Source: Rhipidocladum racemiflorum (Eukaryota; Streptophyta; Magnoliopsida; Poales; Poaceae). From it: a stretch of DNA of 64,000 nucleotides. The notes under the pieces are model-generated. The model was not told the DNA's origin. It worked only from the letters and a program-made list of their open reading frames with translations, and did not search any database. The position numbers and the translations under genes were made by a program. Of the stretch, positions 12,167 through 23,222 are shown piece by piece (the first letter of the stretch is position 1; each line of letters begins with the position of its first letter). The DNA lies in assembly GCA_036346355.1 (NCBI GenBank), contig CM070579.1:3658001-3722000 (forward strand). The letters run 5' to 3'.

Positions 12167-13069
12167 ATGGCCGGTAGGGACAGAGACCCGCTGGTTGTTG
12201 GCAGGGTTGTCGGCGACGTGCTCGACTCCTGCGTCCGGACCACCAACCTCAGGGCGAGCTACGGGTCGAGGACGATATCCAACGGCTGCGAGCTCAAGCC
12301 GTCCATGGTCGTGCACCAGCCCAGGGTCGACGTCGGCGGCAGTGACATGAGGACGTTCTACACACTCGTACGGGTCGTATAAACACGCGCGAGCTAGCTC
12401 GCCGTGCTAATCACATATAGTAGTATATCGTTTTTCTTGTATATATCAGCGTGTATGTATGTATCGATCATGTTTTGCATGCGTACGTCACTGCAGGTCA
12501 TGGTAGACCCGGATTCTCCAAGCCCAAGCGACCCAAATCTTAGGGAGTATCTGCACTGGTAATTAAATACGTACTAATGCTGGCTAGCTCATTCTCTTTT
12601 CCATACCAGTCTCACTGCTGATTCATAGTACTGCATACATATGTACTGATCTTGACGACATGGTGAATATATCTACGACCCGGCCTCTCTGCGTGCAGGC
12701 TGGTCACCGACATTCCGGGGACTACCGGAGCAGCGTTTGGTCAGTGCTGCTCCTTCCTCTCGATCTACACACCTCCTCTTTAGTTTCCTGCATGTTTGAA
12801 CTTGCTTGCATGCATGTGACGATCGAGCTCTTCGATCAGGGCAAGAGGTGATGTGCTACGAGAGCCCAAGGCCGACCATGGGGATCCACCGCTTCGTGTT
12901 CGTGCTGTTCCAGCAGCTGGGCCGGCAGACGGTGTACGCCCCCGGCTGGCGCCAGAACTTCAACACGAGGGACTTCGCCGAGCTCTACAACCTCGGCCCG
13001 CCGGTCGCCGCCGTCTACTTCAACTGCCAGCGTGAGGCTGGCTCCGGCGGGAGAAGGATGTACCCCTAG
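12167..13069 (+). CDS. FT: FLOWERING LOCUS T/Hd3a-like florigen (PEBP family)
   Basis: Four exons: 12167-12367, 12497-12558, 12699-12739 and 12840-13069, all with GT...AG introns. The 62- and 41-base middle exons are the hallmark sizes of FT genes. The product is 177 aa. FT acts as a mobile signal from leaf to shoot apex, where it binds 14-3-3 and the bZIP factor FD to start flowering. Tyr85 in REYLHW and Gln140 in GWRQNF are the residues that mark FT-type activators rather than TFL1-type repressors; the external loop LGRQTVYAPGWRQNF and ELYNLG are intact. The N terminus MAGRDRDPLVVGRVVGDVLD places it with the grass Hd3a/RFT1 group. Oddities: Ser74 in DPDSPSP where Ala or Val is usual, and Ser21-Cys22 after VLD where Pro-Phe or Ala-Phe is usual. 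The start was chosen at 12167 because the family begins there; an upstream in-frame ATG at 12119 lacks homology. Introns are short (129, 140 and 100 bases). Confidence 0.95.
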
Positions 13070-14040
13070 TGACTCCATCGTCATATCCAAGATATATATG
13101 AACTTCAGATATGATTCTGCGTGGCTAGCTAGCTTGATATGTCATGAGCTACCACGGTCGACGCAGAATTTAGCAACATATATATCTATATGCATATGAA
13201 ATATGTAACACAGTAATGCAATAAACTGTAGTCCATGCATGTATAATTAACGTTAGAGGAACTACGCACTATGCATGCTGAATCATGCAGACTGCATGCG
13301 TACTCCTGCATGCATCCGTGGACCCATATGTATTTCAGATAGTGCATGTTTATCATATGCATGCATGGAAGACAAACTTGTAAATGACAATTAAGTAGCG
13401 CATGCATGTGTTCGATGTAGTAAGTCATTATTATGTCAATACAAATGTCAAGTATGAACTATATATGAAGCATCGATCATATCGGGAAATCCGCAGAGAA
13501 GAAAGGGAATGTCTTAGTAGCTGTACTTTTCCTGAAAAGTTACTTTTTGGTTTTCTGGATTGAAAAGTAGCGATAGTTTTTTATAAGGAACCGTTTGATA
13601 AAAAAAACTAATTTCTCTCAGCAATAAGCTGTAAAATTAACCAGGCCTAATCTAGCTTTTAATTGTTATATATAGCTTCTAGATTATGCCAAAAGTCATT
13701 GAAAAGTTGAGTTGTTTAGGGTCTTACTAACTTTTCGAAAGTTGAAGTTGACTTTAAATCCCAAACAGGACCAAAGCCACGTGTATCTAGCTAGTCTCTT
13801 TCCGTCTTTCAGTTGAGTTCTCCCCTTCCGCTGAATCTTTCAGAAATAGCTAACGGTTCGTGCTTCGATTGGTCGATCGGTATGATCGATTCATGCATAC
13901 TAATGACCGTCAGCTAGCTCTATATTTTTCCAACATTCGCCTGAAAAATCTATGAATCAGATTTATATACCTTAATTGGAAAGCTAATGGCACGTGGCTG
14001 GCGTATGTTTGAAAGTCACCCTATCAAAAAAGAAAAAAGC
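13070..14040. other. Florigen 3' flank; probable MITE relic 13588-13773
   Basis: A polyadenylation-like aataaa lies near 13219. From about 13588 (ggaaccgtttgata) to 13773 (atcccaaacaggacc) the ends are weakly inverted in the style of hAT or Tourist MITEs (GG..C.GTTTG). No target duplication is evident. Nothing else is seen. Confidence 0.35.
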
Positions 14041-14640
14041 AAGGAGTTGAGTCTGAGTTTGTTGAAAGCCCAGATGGAGTGATCATGTGTAAGAATCAAG
14101 TCTATGTTCTCAATGATCATGAACTTAAAGATCTGATTCTAAAAGAAGCTCATGAATCACCACTCTCAATTCATCCTGGAAGTACAAAAATATATCAAGA
14201 CCTCCAAAAGGACTATTGGTGGCCAGGCATGAAAAAGGATATTACTGCGTATGTTGCAAGATGTGATGTATGTCAGCGAGTCAAAGCCAAGCATCAACGT
14301 CCTGTCTTCAACCTTTACAAACTCCTGAGTGGAAAAGGGATGACATCAGTATGGATTTTATTACTGGTCTACCTAAGACCAGAAAAGGACATGAATCTAT
14401 ATGGGTCATTGTTGATCAGTTAACCAAAGTTGCTCACTTTATACCGGTCAAAACCACACATTCAGGAGATAAACTCACAGAGTTATATCTGGAGAATATT
14501 ATTCGCCTTCATGGTGTACCAAAGACCATCGTCCCTAATCGAGGTTCCCAGTTCACATCTCGATTTTGGGAAAGTTTGCATAGTCTGTTGAGGATTTTGG
14601 GAAAATTCACATCTCAAAGAAGATTGGAACATTGACGTCA
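14041..14640 (+). pseudogene. Ty3/Gypsy integrase fragment
   Basis: Frame 14079-14423 carries the integrase zinc-binding module (His pair in HESPLSIHPG, then DYWWPGMKKD and CDVCQRVKA). After a frameshift near 14310 the second frame (from about 14300) carries the catalytic core: DFITGLPKTRKG with the first Asp, then VPNRGSQFTSRF, in which the second catalytic Asp is replaced by Asn. The reading frame runs into unrelated sequence after about 14590. This is a pol fragment of a chromovirus-like Gypsy element without LTRs and not able to function. Confidence 0.85.
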
Positions 14641-14989
14641 ATTCTTCGAATCGATGGGCGGAATAGGTTCCTAACATCCTGTGGAAGACATCTACCAATT
14701 TGCATGGGCATCGGACCAATCGATCTAAAATTCCATTGATTTTTGCTCTTGTGTTTGTGCTGTTTTCGCGCACTATTCCTGAATAGTGCACTACCGCCCC
14801 AAACGAGCGGTAGTACCGGAGGAGCGGCACTACCGCTCTCTTGCCCGCGGCAATGCCGGCCAGAGGCTATTTTGCTAATTTTGTTCCCCTGAGCTTCCGT
14901 GCTTCAAGTGAGGTGTTTGTTTGGTTGTTATTTGTCTAGGAGGTATGGAAAATTTTAATCTGGGATCATTTACCACCGGGAGATTGGCA

Positions 14990-15128
14990 TATATGCCACT
15001 TTCAATAAGTGGCATCGCTAAAATACCACTCTGGCCCACTGTCATAGACACAGATAGTCCCACATGTCAACGACAGCGGAGTGGCATTTTTAGCGAAGCC
15101 ACTTGTTAGGAGTGGCATTTTATCAATT
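14990..15128. repeat. Inverted-repeat (hairpin) element
   Basis: The left arm atgccactttcaataagtgg... and the right arm ...ccacttgttaggagtggcat are inverted copies over about 45 bases, each containing a second short inverted motif (taccactc / gagtggca). The whole can fold into one stem-loop with a loop of about 45 bases. It is probably a small MITE; no certain target duplication. Confidence 0.55.
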
Positions 15129-15329
15129 TTTTCTTTACCCCCCCCCTCTGATCGCCATCTCGATCTTTCATGGGTAGCAGTATCCCTTCTTCTGTTCGAT
15201 GAAAGGCCACATGATGCCTCACGAGATGATGCCCTCCAGGAGGACGGAGATGATGCCCCACGAGAAACTAGATCGAACCAACTACTTGTTATTGTAGGCC
15301 TCGAGGCCCAGCTTCAGGTATATATAAGC

Positions 15330-15690
15330 TGTATTATTTGTGTCGGTTTTTAATTAGAACTTGCACATATATTTATTATTTGTGTTGGTTTTAGTTACAA
15401 CCGACACGAATAATGTATTACCTGTGCCGGTTCCATTTATAAACCGACACAAATAATAGAAATACTATTTGTGTCAGTTTTTAATTAAAAATCGACATAA
15501 ATAATGTATTATCTATGTAACCTATCTGTGTCAGTTCCGTTTACAAACCGACACAAATAATGGGAACACTATTTGTGTCAGTTTGTAATTAAAACTGACA
15601 CTAATAAGTAACTATTTGTGTCAGTTTCCATTACAGACTGACACAAATAGTGCTCCCGTTATTTTGAAGTTTAGAACCGACACAAAATAT
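15330..15690. repeat. CACTA-type subterminal repeat block (relic)
   Basis: At least nine copies of the motif tttgtgtcggtt / aaccgacacaaat alternate in direct and inverted orientation about every 35-45 bases. Such arrays lie next to the ends of CACTA elements, where transposase binds. No CACTA terminus or transposase is visible nearby, so this is a detached end. The related motif tttgtatcggtt occurs at 34200-34720. Confidence 0.55.
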
Positions 15691-16059
15691 ACTAACTTTT
15701 GATACCTAGTTCAATATAAATTTTGATACCTCTCAAAGATAATAAAAAGTACAGGTATCTGAAACCCAATCCTCCCTCCTCCTTTCGTGAGGTAAACGTC
15801 TCCCAGCTAACCAGTGCATTTTGTGCTCATTATCCTACTAACTCCACCAATATCGACCAATCATCGTGCTCAAGCTATCACAAAATCCTTTCGTTAAGTC
15901 AAATCATCGTGCTCAAGCTATCACAAAGTCATTAAGGTCATTAGGTCATTGCAATATAACTTATAATCTATATATGTTTATATGCTAATAAAATACAATA
16001 AAATTTACATATAATTTTGGCAAAGTCATTATGGCCATTTGACCCCACTAATTACATGC

Positions 16060-17140
16060 TAGATCCGCCCCTGCCTTGAGCAGCAACAAAGAGTCATCTG
16101 CAAACAATAGATGCTTGATGGCTTGATGCTCTGTGCTTCTGGGCAGAGCTTGACGGCTTGGATCTTCACCGTTTCTTCAGATCGATCTACGAGGGCAGAA
16201 TTTCCCTCGTACAAATCACGAATAGGTAAGGGGACAGAGGGTGCCCCTCCCGGCTACACCGCATCTGTAAGCTCCCTGTTTACACGAAACATGTAAGTTA
16301 CCGTGGTCACACCCCCCATGAACAGGGCAACCCAGGCTATGCTGAACCACAATTTCGGCATCTTCTCCAGGAAATTCCATTCAACAACTCTATCGTATGC
16401 CTTACTCATGTCAATTTTTAAATACTTACCCACTATTGCCGGTTCGAGTGGTTCACTATATTAGCCCCTCTAATTTTTTGTGTGACAACTAGCCCCATAT
16501 GAATAAATTTACAAAAATAGCCTATTGATCCACACCTTCCGCAGCCCCCTACCGTGGCATGTGGGCGGCAGGCGACACGCGGCACCACGCGCGAGACTGG
16601 GCGACGCAAGGAAATCGCACTCGTCTCGCAGGTAGGCGCGCGTTGCGTGGCTTTGGCATGGCACGTGGCTAAGCACGGGAAGGTTTGCTTCCGCACCATC
16701 CGGGCATGGAAGGTATGGGCTAGGGGACTATGTCTACAAATTTACGTATATGATCTAGTTTTGTTGAAAAAAAAATAGAGGGCTAGTACAGTAAACCACT
16801 ATGCCAGTTCTTCTCTTCTGCATAAAATGAGCCATTTCAGAAACCACGAAAATGATGTCTGAAATTAGCCGTCCTGGGACGAAGGCCCTTTGGTTGGTTG
16901 AAATGATCTCGAGTGAAATCTTTTTGAGTCTATTGGTGAACACTTTTGACACTACCTTATCAATCACATTGCAAAGACTGGTCGGCTTTAAATCTTTTAT
17001 TCTTTCAGGATTCGATACCTTCGGGATGATTACAACCATAGTTTCTTCCACCCCTCCAGTATGTTGCCTCCTCTCGGCACTTCCAAGACCTCTCTTGTCA
17101 CCACTTCGACCGCTGCACCGCAGAATTGTTATACTTTAGC
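16060..17140 (-). pseudogene. L1-type LINE reverse transcriptase, interrupted
   Basis: Reverse-strand reading gives, in order, VVTREVLEV..., IIPKVSNPERIKDL, SLCNVIDKVVSKVFTNRL, AFVPGRLISDIIF, then after an insertion IDMSKAYDRV, and near 16093-16104 the RT active-site block FADD. These are successive motifs of a plant L1 reverse transcriptase. The frame is broken by frameshifts (near 17050 and 16120), stop codons and the MITE at 16449-16802. No endonuclease or 3' tail is recognised, so only the RT core survives. Confidence 0.85.
16449..16802. mobile_element. Mutator-like MITE inside the LINE
   Basis: The ends gagtggttcactatattagc and, inverted, tagtggtttactgtactagc match in about 16 of 20 positions. 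The element is flanked by tgccggttc (16440-16448) and tgccagttc (16803-16811), a 9-base target duplication with one mismatch, as expected for Mutator-like elements. The flanking LINE frame resumes across the insertion (RRTG... to ...VGKYLKIDMSKAYDR). The interior is GC-rich (16540-16700) and encodes nothing recognisable. Confidence 0.75.
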
Positions 17141-17700
17141 CTAAAATCCGTTCAATGCTCAACTCACCGTGAGGTGAGCTTACGCATACATAACACTTCA
17201 CTTACACTTTCAGTCTCGTTTCGTATAAAATGGTTGCTCGAAGGTGCTATGTTTAGAAGTCATTATATATTACTATAACTCAATTTAAATAAGTAATATG
17301 GTACCAACCCTACCACTATTCCAAATGGCCGCATGGACATTCACACTACCAGTATGTTACAAGAATTTATTGTGAAGCACCGACGGCGCGTACCATCCGT
17401 CGCCAGGGCGTCGTTCATCTGGGACGAAATGGAGTGTGAACACACTCTAGCACCTCGTATCGTATGTTCCCTTGCATGGCTAACAACCGCCTCTCAGTCG
17501 TCCTCCAACAGCCATGTAGCTTTCAAACGGGGATTCTGTCGAGTAGTGGAGCATTGTCGATAACACGTTTCTTTTTTGGTAGGAAGGTGAGGGCATGGAA
17601 AAGATCCGGTGGGCCAGGTAATGATACTTAGGTCTTGTTAAATTGGACTATAATCTCAGTTATCCACGATCAAAATTTTAGTTTAAATTCCGGTATATCA
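17141..17700. other. Intergenic, nothing recognised
   Basis: Only short frames; no repeat termini or gene homology seen. Confidence 0.4.
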
Positions 17701-17997
17701 CGTAGATTTCGGCGAGAATAGGCCTGACGGACAGGGCGTCAACGGTCCGTCTAAAAAGAACAGTACTTAACGGTCAAGTGCCCGATTACGCACAGGCTCC
17801 GTAACCCGTTTACGTAACGGGCCGATTAGGTTTGAGGGCCGGTTTTCGGGCTGGGCCGACGGTCGAATGGTTCGGCCCGGTTTAGTTGCAGGTTTTATAT
17901 GTGTGGTCGGCGAGAACCCAATTCACTGCACCGCTTTGTTCGAGGCAACGGAACAGCCGGAGAAAACCGAGACGCAACGCGACGACGCAGCGAGAGC

Positions 17998-18348
17998 ATG
18001 GCGGCCAACCGCCTCCGCCGCTTCGCGTCCGCCTCTGCCTCCGCCCCCGGTCTCTCCCACCGGCCTCAGCCTCCATCGCTGCTCCTCCGCCTCGCGTTCT
18101 CCTGCTCCGCCTCCACGGACCCACCGGCGGCGGCGGAGGCCGCCAAGAAGGGCGAGGCCGAGAGCGCCCGCAAGGAAGCGGATGAGGCGAAGGGCGGTGA
18201 TGCTGGTGGGAGGAGGGAGGAGGAGGGGGAGGAAGACGGCGGCGGCGTGTACGTGAACAAGGCCACCGGCGAGATCGGCGGCCCGCGCGGGCCTGAGCCC
18301 ACGCGGTACGGCGACTGGGAGCGCGGCGGCCGCTGCTCCGATTTCTGA
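17998..18348 (+). CDS. SDHAF4: Succinate dehydrogenase assembly factor 4 (DUF1674)
   Basis: A single-exon frame of 116 aa. The last 30 residues (NKATGEIGGPRGPEPTRYGD then WERGGRCSDF) are the conserved signature of the SDHAF4/DUF1674 family, which in mitochondria binds the flavinylated SDH1 subunit and shields it until it joins SDH2 in complex II. The first about 40 residues are rich in Arg, Ser and Ala without acids (MAANRLRRFASASASA), as in a mitochondrial presequence. The middle (residues 40-85) is a low-complexity Glu/Lys/Gly linker. The start at 17998 was chosen because the presequence starts there; an upstream in-frame ATG at 17899 would add 33 unlikely residues. GGGCC/GGCCC-type motifs lie upstream (17817-17880). 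No disruption is seen. Confidence 0.9.
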   Translation: MAANRLRRFASASASAPGLSHRPQPPSLLLRLAFSCSASTDPPAAAEAAKKGEAESARKEADEAKGGDAGGRREEEGEEDGGGVYVNKATGEIGGPRGPEPTRYGDWERGGRCSDF

Positions 18349-18488
18349 GATATTCCTACCAGCCGAGACTGCGAGGGTACCTTGCTCCTGGCTTATGTTA
18401 CTCTGTTTTCTTCTCTGAATTTGGGGCAATAAGCTGAGCTGTTATATTGATTCAGAAGTTTCAGAGTAACATCCGCATAAGTCTAAAG

Positions 18489-18705
18489 CCTATTTGGCAG
18501 AGCTTTTGATTCCGCTCTATTTAAAATTTGTAGATTAAAATAAAATGAATTAAGTTTATATTTTTATTTTAAAATGTAATCAAGATGACTCATTTAAACA
18601 CTCTTAATATACTCATAGCTCTAGCTCTACGGATCCGATAGAGCTAAACATATCTAGCTTCATCAGATCTACGAATCTAGTTAAACTAAAGCTCTGCTAA
18701 ACAGG
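18489..18705. mobile_element. hAT-type MITE
   Basis: The ends cctatttggcagagc and gctctgctaaacagg are inverted copies with few mismatches. Left flank gtctaaag (18481-18488) resembles gtctaa at 18706-18711, which fits an 8-base duplication whose last two bases cannot be checked because a Tourist MITE inserted directly there. A 20-base stretch of this element (gcttcatcagatctacgaat) also occurs in intron 2 of the WRKY gene at 58076. Confidence 0.6.
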
Positions 18706-18711
18706 GTCTAA

Positions 18712-19142
18712 GGCCATTCACAATGGAGAGTTTCATTATACGGTTTGTAATAGTGCCACGTCATATTTAGATGTTTGAGTTGAGGAATGAAATAACATCT
18801 TTCAATGCACAGTTTCATTTTGCAATTTCATAGGCATGACATAACATTTAATTGTTGGATGGTGTTGTGATCAAATGTGCCATATAAATTGTGTAACCAC
18901 TTGCAATTATATCTAGCACACTACAATATGGCCACACGAGATCCAGAAAAGGTGTAGAAATGAAACAAATCACTCTCAGTGGGGTTTCATCACAGTTTCA
19001 AAGTACTTGGTAAGCGTGTACACCATGTTTCATCCCCATGAAACCCAACTCTCTTCTCTCCTAATAAATTTGTTGCCATGTCACCATTTTTGTCTATGTG
19101 ACATCTCATTTAATAAGAATGAAACTCCCATTGTGAATGGCC
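18712..19142. mobile_element. Tourist-like MITE (PIF/Harbinger)
   Basis: 431 bases with inverted ends ggccattcacaatggagagt and, read inverted, ggccattcacaatgggagtt. It is flanked by taa on both sides (18709-18711 and 19143-19145), the 3-base target typical of Tourist elements. No coding capacity. It lies 360 bases downstream of the SDHAF4 stop codon. Confidence 0.85.
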
Positions 19143-19145
19143 TAA

Positions 19146-20112
19146 GCATGCCGCGCTAACCTTGTATTCCGATAAACAATGTTAACTGGGGGTTGGCTGA
19201 TTAATGGTTTAGTTAAGCTCAGCAATGATATATTGATATGGAATGATGCGGTGCACAGCATATCTCATCATCGGTTCTTGGAATTTGCGATGGGGGAAAG
19301 GATTCGTACGTTCCTCTACGCTAATGTTACTTCTAGCTCTGTCAGATGTTTCTAGTGTTGCATCCATCCAGATGTTTGCCATGGTGAGGACTACAAGTAG
19401 GAGAGAGAGCAGTCTACGTTGACGCTAGCGGGTTCTTCTATGCATCACTATTTAAATGCTATACAAAATGTTAAAGCACCAATGAACTCTTTTGTTTGTT
19501 TAAGATCTGCGTGACTTGTAACGGGAGGCTGATCGGTGATACGCAGAAAGACTCGTCATTGATGCGGCTGCTACCGGGAGGGATTGCGCCGCGTGCAGCT
19601 GCAGTTGCGTTTGATCCGATAGTACGCGTCGGTGCAACAAGGTAGACGGTATGAAACTACGAATCCAAGTTCGGTTGCTCGAGGTGATGGCGAGATAGAC
19701 CGGCCCAACATCTCGTGCCACGCCCTTTGGACAGTCGCGTCAGGCCTTGTTTCCACATGTTGATGGAATTCGTCGTTTTGCTAGCGCTCTTGTAATTTTT
19801 ATTTTCAAATTTAGCCTACTTCGAATGTAATTGTAAAAACAATTCTCTCATCGACCGTGAAAGCATCGGTAGACGATACATGGCTACTTATTGCATTTTC
19901 ATATCACGGGAGGAGGTACCACGCTACATGAACGCGGAAGGAGAGCTAGACAGCTCGATACGACTTGCCAACAAGTAGCGCCTTGGTAGGACTAGATTAT
20001 TGATGAGGAGTAGCACCTTGGTAGGACTAATTAAGTGATTAATAGATAAATGATTAATTAAGTGGTTAATTAATTAAAGTGAATGATTTGTGGGACAATT
20101 TCTTGCCAAGGA
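19146..20112. other. Intergenic; short direct repeats
   Basis: No gene is recognised. Copies of gtagcaccttggtaggact occur near 19976, 20012 and, after the hAT element, near 20639, so the hAT MITE inserted in a local direct-repeat cluster. Confidence 0.4.
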
Positions 20113-20120
20113 GTAGCACC

Positions 20121-20638
20121 TAGGGGTGGCAATGGGGACCTGTTCCCCGATCCCCGGCGGGGAATTCCTCTATTAAGGGACGGGTATGGGAAGAAATTGT
20201 CCCCCGCGGGGATGGAAACGGGGAAAATGATTCCCCCATCGGGGATGGCGGGAACGGGGACGGGGAATTTCTTTCTCTGCGGGGACCCGAATTTAGTTTA
20301 GTCCAATTTAATTGTTAGATTGCAAACATATTCTCTAGCCCATCATAATCACATTTTCATAAACAGGATAACATAATTTTCAATGAATGCATGCATTCTT
20401 TTTTTCCTTGCCTGTTGATATAATTTTAGAGTTAAAATGGCAATAAGAGCTCTTCTCTTGTGTGAACTTTTCGCGGGGATGGGTCCCCGACGGGACCCCG
20501 ATACCTGATCAGGGATGGGGACGGGGGATTTTCTCCCCCGAGACGGGGAACGGGGACAGGGACGGGGAAAATTTCATGTCGTGGGGACGGGGATGGGGAG
20601 GCACTCCTCGGCGGGGAATGCCCCCGTTGCCACCCCTA
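20121..20638. mobile_element. hAT-like MITE, GGTGGCAATGGGG family
   Basis: 518 bases with inverted ends taggggtggcaatgggg and, read inverted, taggggtggcaacgggg. An exact 8-base target duplication gtagcacc lies at 20113-20120 and 20639-20646. The interior is rich in ggggacgggg blocks at both ends. The 8-base duplication points to the hAT superfamily. A related element lies at 60490-61102. Confidence 0.9.
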
Positions 20639-20646
20639 GTAGCACC

Positions 20647-21312
20647 TCGGTAGGACTCCTTTTGAGCTCCAGTAGCGTTGTACCTCTTGCAACAGTACAG
20701 GAGCACAACAGGTGACACGTGTCACCTGTCGGTGCTTTCGCGGTCAGATTTGTAAAAAAATTGTCAAGCGGCTAGTAGTGATGTCACCTTGTTGATGCAG
20801 CCTATTCACCCACCGTTTTTTAGGCAAAGCCTATCCAATCGTAGCCTATCATACAATCGGCCAAAGTCCGTTCGAAATAGAAAAAACAAATTTTAAATTT
20901 GATATTTTGACGACCAGTAAAATCAAAATTTCGGACATATTCAACCCTCTATAAAATTTCGATCAATATGATCAAAATTTGGATATGTATTTTTGTGCAA
21001 AATATTCATATGTATTCTTTAGAAAAAGGCATTTCAATTCTCCACAAAAAAAAAATTGGTGCTAAATTCAGTCCTACAAACATGAAAACATGTAGAATTT
21101 GTGATCATCTTAGTCAAAAAAAATATGAAATCTCACAAAAAAAAAAGTTTCAAAATCACTGTAGCAATTTGAGAATTTTCAAAAAAAATTTATCTCAACG
21201 AGAGCTTTACATTCCTGTTACCACCGGCAGATCCATATCCTGTACAGGATGGACAACTGATGAGTCATAGAAGTTGTCAACGATTGGAGAATAGGCCCCC
21301 GCCAAGCTTACT
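20647..21312. other. Intergenic, AT-rich, nothing recognised
   Basis: Short frames only; many A-runs from 21040 to 21190. Confidence 0.35.
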
Positions 21313-21961
21313 TGTTGAATGAGGGATCAATACGTGCCCTTTTTTCAGTGAAGGGTTCGCGTCCGAAGAATGTTCAAAGTCTCAGAATACTCGAAAAAGT
21401 GGACACAATGGGTTTATGCTGGTTCGGGCCTCTCGCTGTAGAGATAATAACCCTGCTCCAGTGGAGTTGCTATTGCTTTTGTTTGCTCGCGTGTATGCGT
21501 GCATATTCTCTGAATCTCATCCTCACTCTCTCGACATATTCAAGGGGTATTTATAACTTACAGTGATATCTCTCATAACTGCAGCCGAATAACGTGCACT
21601 TATTAACAGTGGTCGTAACAGAAGCCTTGATTCCCGTCACATTTCCGTCATGGGTGAAACGGCACCAGAAGGTGGCATAATTAGCGCCATTCGGATGTTA
21701 CAGGGCCGAACACTACCTTCCGACCATACCACCGTCGGGCAAGCCCGGGCCGAGCGTGTTTGGTCATAGCCGAGCATGGATGCTCGTGCCACGAGCATGG
21801 ATGCCCGTGACAGAATAATGATAAGCCTAGTCCGATCGAGTGACCAGCTAGCTCGATCATGCATGGTCTTTTTCGGGAACATCATCCGAGGGCACGCATG
21901 GTCGAGCGAAACTGGCTGTCGGGGTATTATAGTACTTATAGAAGTTATCCAATCCCCAACA
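21313..21961 (-). mobile_element. Gypsy LTR, reverse orientation
   Basis: On the reverse strand the segment runs TGTTGGGGATTGGATAAC ... TTCAACA, so it has TG...CA ends and 649 bases. The reverse-strand sequence just before it (CTCAGGGGCTAGT) is the purine-rich run seen upstream of the 3' LTR in grass Gypsy elements. The block gggtttatgctggttcgggc near 21410 is typical of the transcribed part of such LTRs. The partner LTR is not in the window. Confidence 0.65.
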
Positions 21962-22335
21962 ACTAGCCCCTGAGGCTCAAGTGGAGAACTACTTGGCCGA
22001 GTCTTTGGATGGATTGAAATCTTGCAGCGAAACACTGCTGCAGCATTCGAGCATGTCTGGCTTGTAAACGAGCATGGTTGGAGAATATAAAAGGTTGTCG
22101 CCATTCCTTCTCGGAGAAGCCTCGCATTTGTGGCGCGGGCTGTTTTCAGGAACCGCGCCATTATTGGACAGTTTCGGAAGTTGTGAATTCACGCGTCGAC
22201 TCGTGAATGGTGAGGAACTCTTCACCTGTGCCCGAGACTCTAGGGTTTCTCGAGTTCGACGATGGGAAACTTTTCGCCTGCATTTTTCTTTCAAGGCTTT
22301 AGAGATTCCCAAGCCAATTGATTATATTTGAACAA
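21962..22335 (-). mobile_element. Gypsy internal fragment next to the LTR
   Basis: This sequence precedes the LTR on the reverse strand, so it would be the region between pol and 3' LTR. On the + strand it has a TATA-like sequence (gaatataaaagg at about 22082) followed by a GC-richer leader, as if it were the promoter of an antisense gene of the element. No coding domain is left. Confidence 0.45.
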
Positions 22336-22679
22336 AAGGAATGTATAGGGACATAAATAGACAACAACAGCAAGCATATATGGACAATAACAGTAAATAC
22401 TGACAATCAAAGATAGTAGCTGACTGAACAAGCTAAGCATCAATAAATATATATCATCAACTAACAAAAGATAATCAATCGAACTAATCAAGTATTGCAG
22501 GTTAAAGGAGCTAATTGTTGTTGTCACAAATAGTCTATCTTAACCCAAATCCTCATAGAACAATATCTTCCCACGTGCAAATTCCCCAAGTTAATTAAAT
22601 TAACTGGCCCCTTGCAAAATAAATATAGCGAGTAATCACAACTGTTTCTGTTAGTGTTCTAAGCAAGGGCTATCCTCTT

Positions 22680-23003
22680 ATGTGGCATACTATTTTTTTA
22701 GGGCAGTCCATGATCATTTTGGTCTTGTGTATTGGATCAACTATCTCATACATATATCCACATATGCAGATCAAGCTGATCACCAAGACAGCAATTGTTT
22801 CAAGTAAGTTGATTTTGGAAAACATTACCAACCTGATTTCCTATGGAAGACTTGTTAGAGCATTTTTAGCAGGCGGTCATAAAATTACTGAAATTAAGTA
22901 CGACAATGAGTATATGAGAAATGCACATGCAAATTATCATCAAACTGTGCCACTTCTTTCTAGTTACAAACCAACGGAACCTCCATTATTTGTTTTGAAC
23001 TAG
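22680..23003 (+). other. Unrecognised 107-codon frame
   Basis: The frame has ordinary composition, with a hydrophobic N-terminal third and a polar C-terminal part containing GGHKITEIKYDNEYMRNAH. I do not recognise a family. It could be a fragment of a gene or element; nothing around it supports expression. Confidence 0.2.
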
Positions 23004-23011
23004 GTGCATAT

Positions 23012-23222
23012 GAAGGACAGGAGACCAATACATTAAGATTGGTATCATATGAATACAAGGATGATTTTCCCAATTGCTCAATACAGTAAGACTGATACCT
23101 TATGATTTATGAATGCAAGGATGATTTCTCGATACATTAAGATTGGTAATTCAGGAATGCGATGACTTCTCAATACGGTAAGATTTGTATCTTATGAATG
23201 CAAGGATGATTTCTTGCCAGGT
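23012..23222. repeat. Degenerate tandem repeat, about 60-bp unit
   Basis: Three to four diverged copies of a unit with gaatgcaaggatgatttct and aatac.ttaagattggta. Copies are roughly 60 bases apart. No coding meaning seen. Confidence 0.55.

Noticed and set aside
15330..15690. CRISPR-like array of regular short repeats
   Set aside because: Repeats are inverted as well as direct, the spacers are not unique, and the genome is a plant; CACTA subterminal repeats explain the pattern.
17899..17997. Upstream in-frame start for SDHAF4
   Set aside because: Would precede the mitochondrial presequence with 33 unrelated residues.
21313..21961. Solo LTR
   Set aside because: The 5-base flanks do not match (ttact versus actag), and a purine tract adjoins on one side, so it is one LTR of a truncated element.
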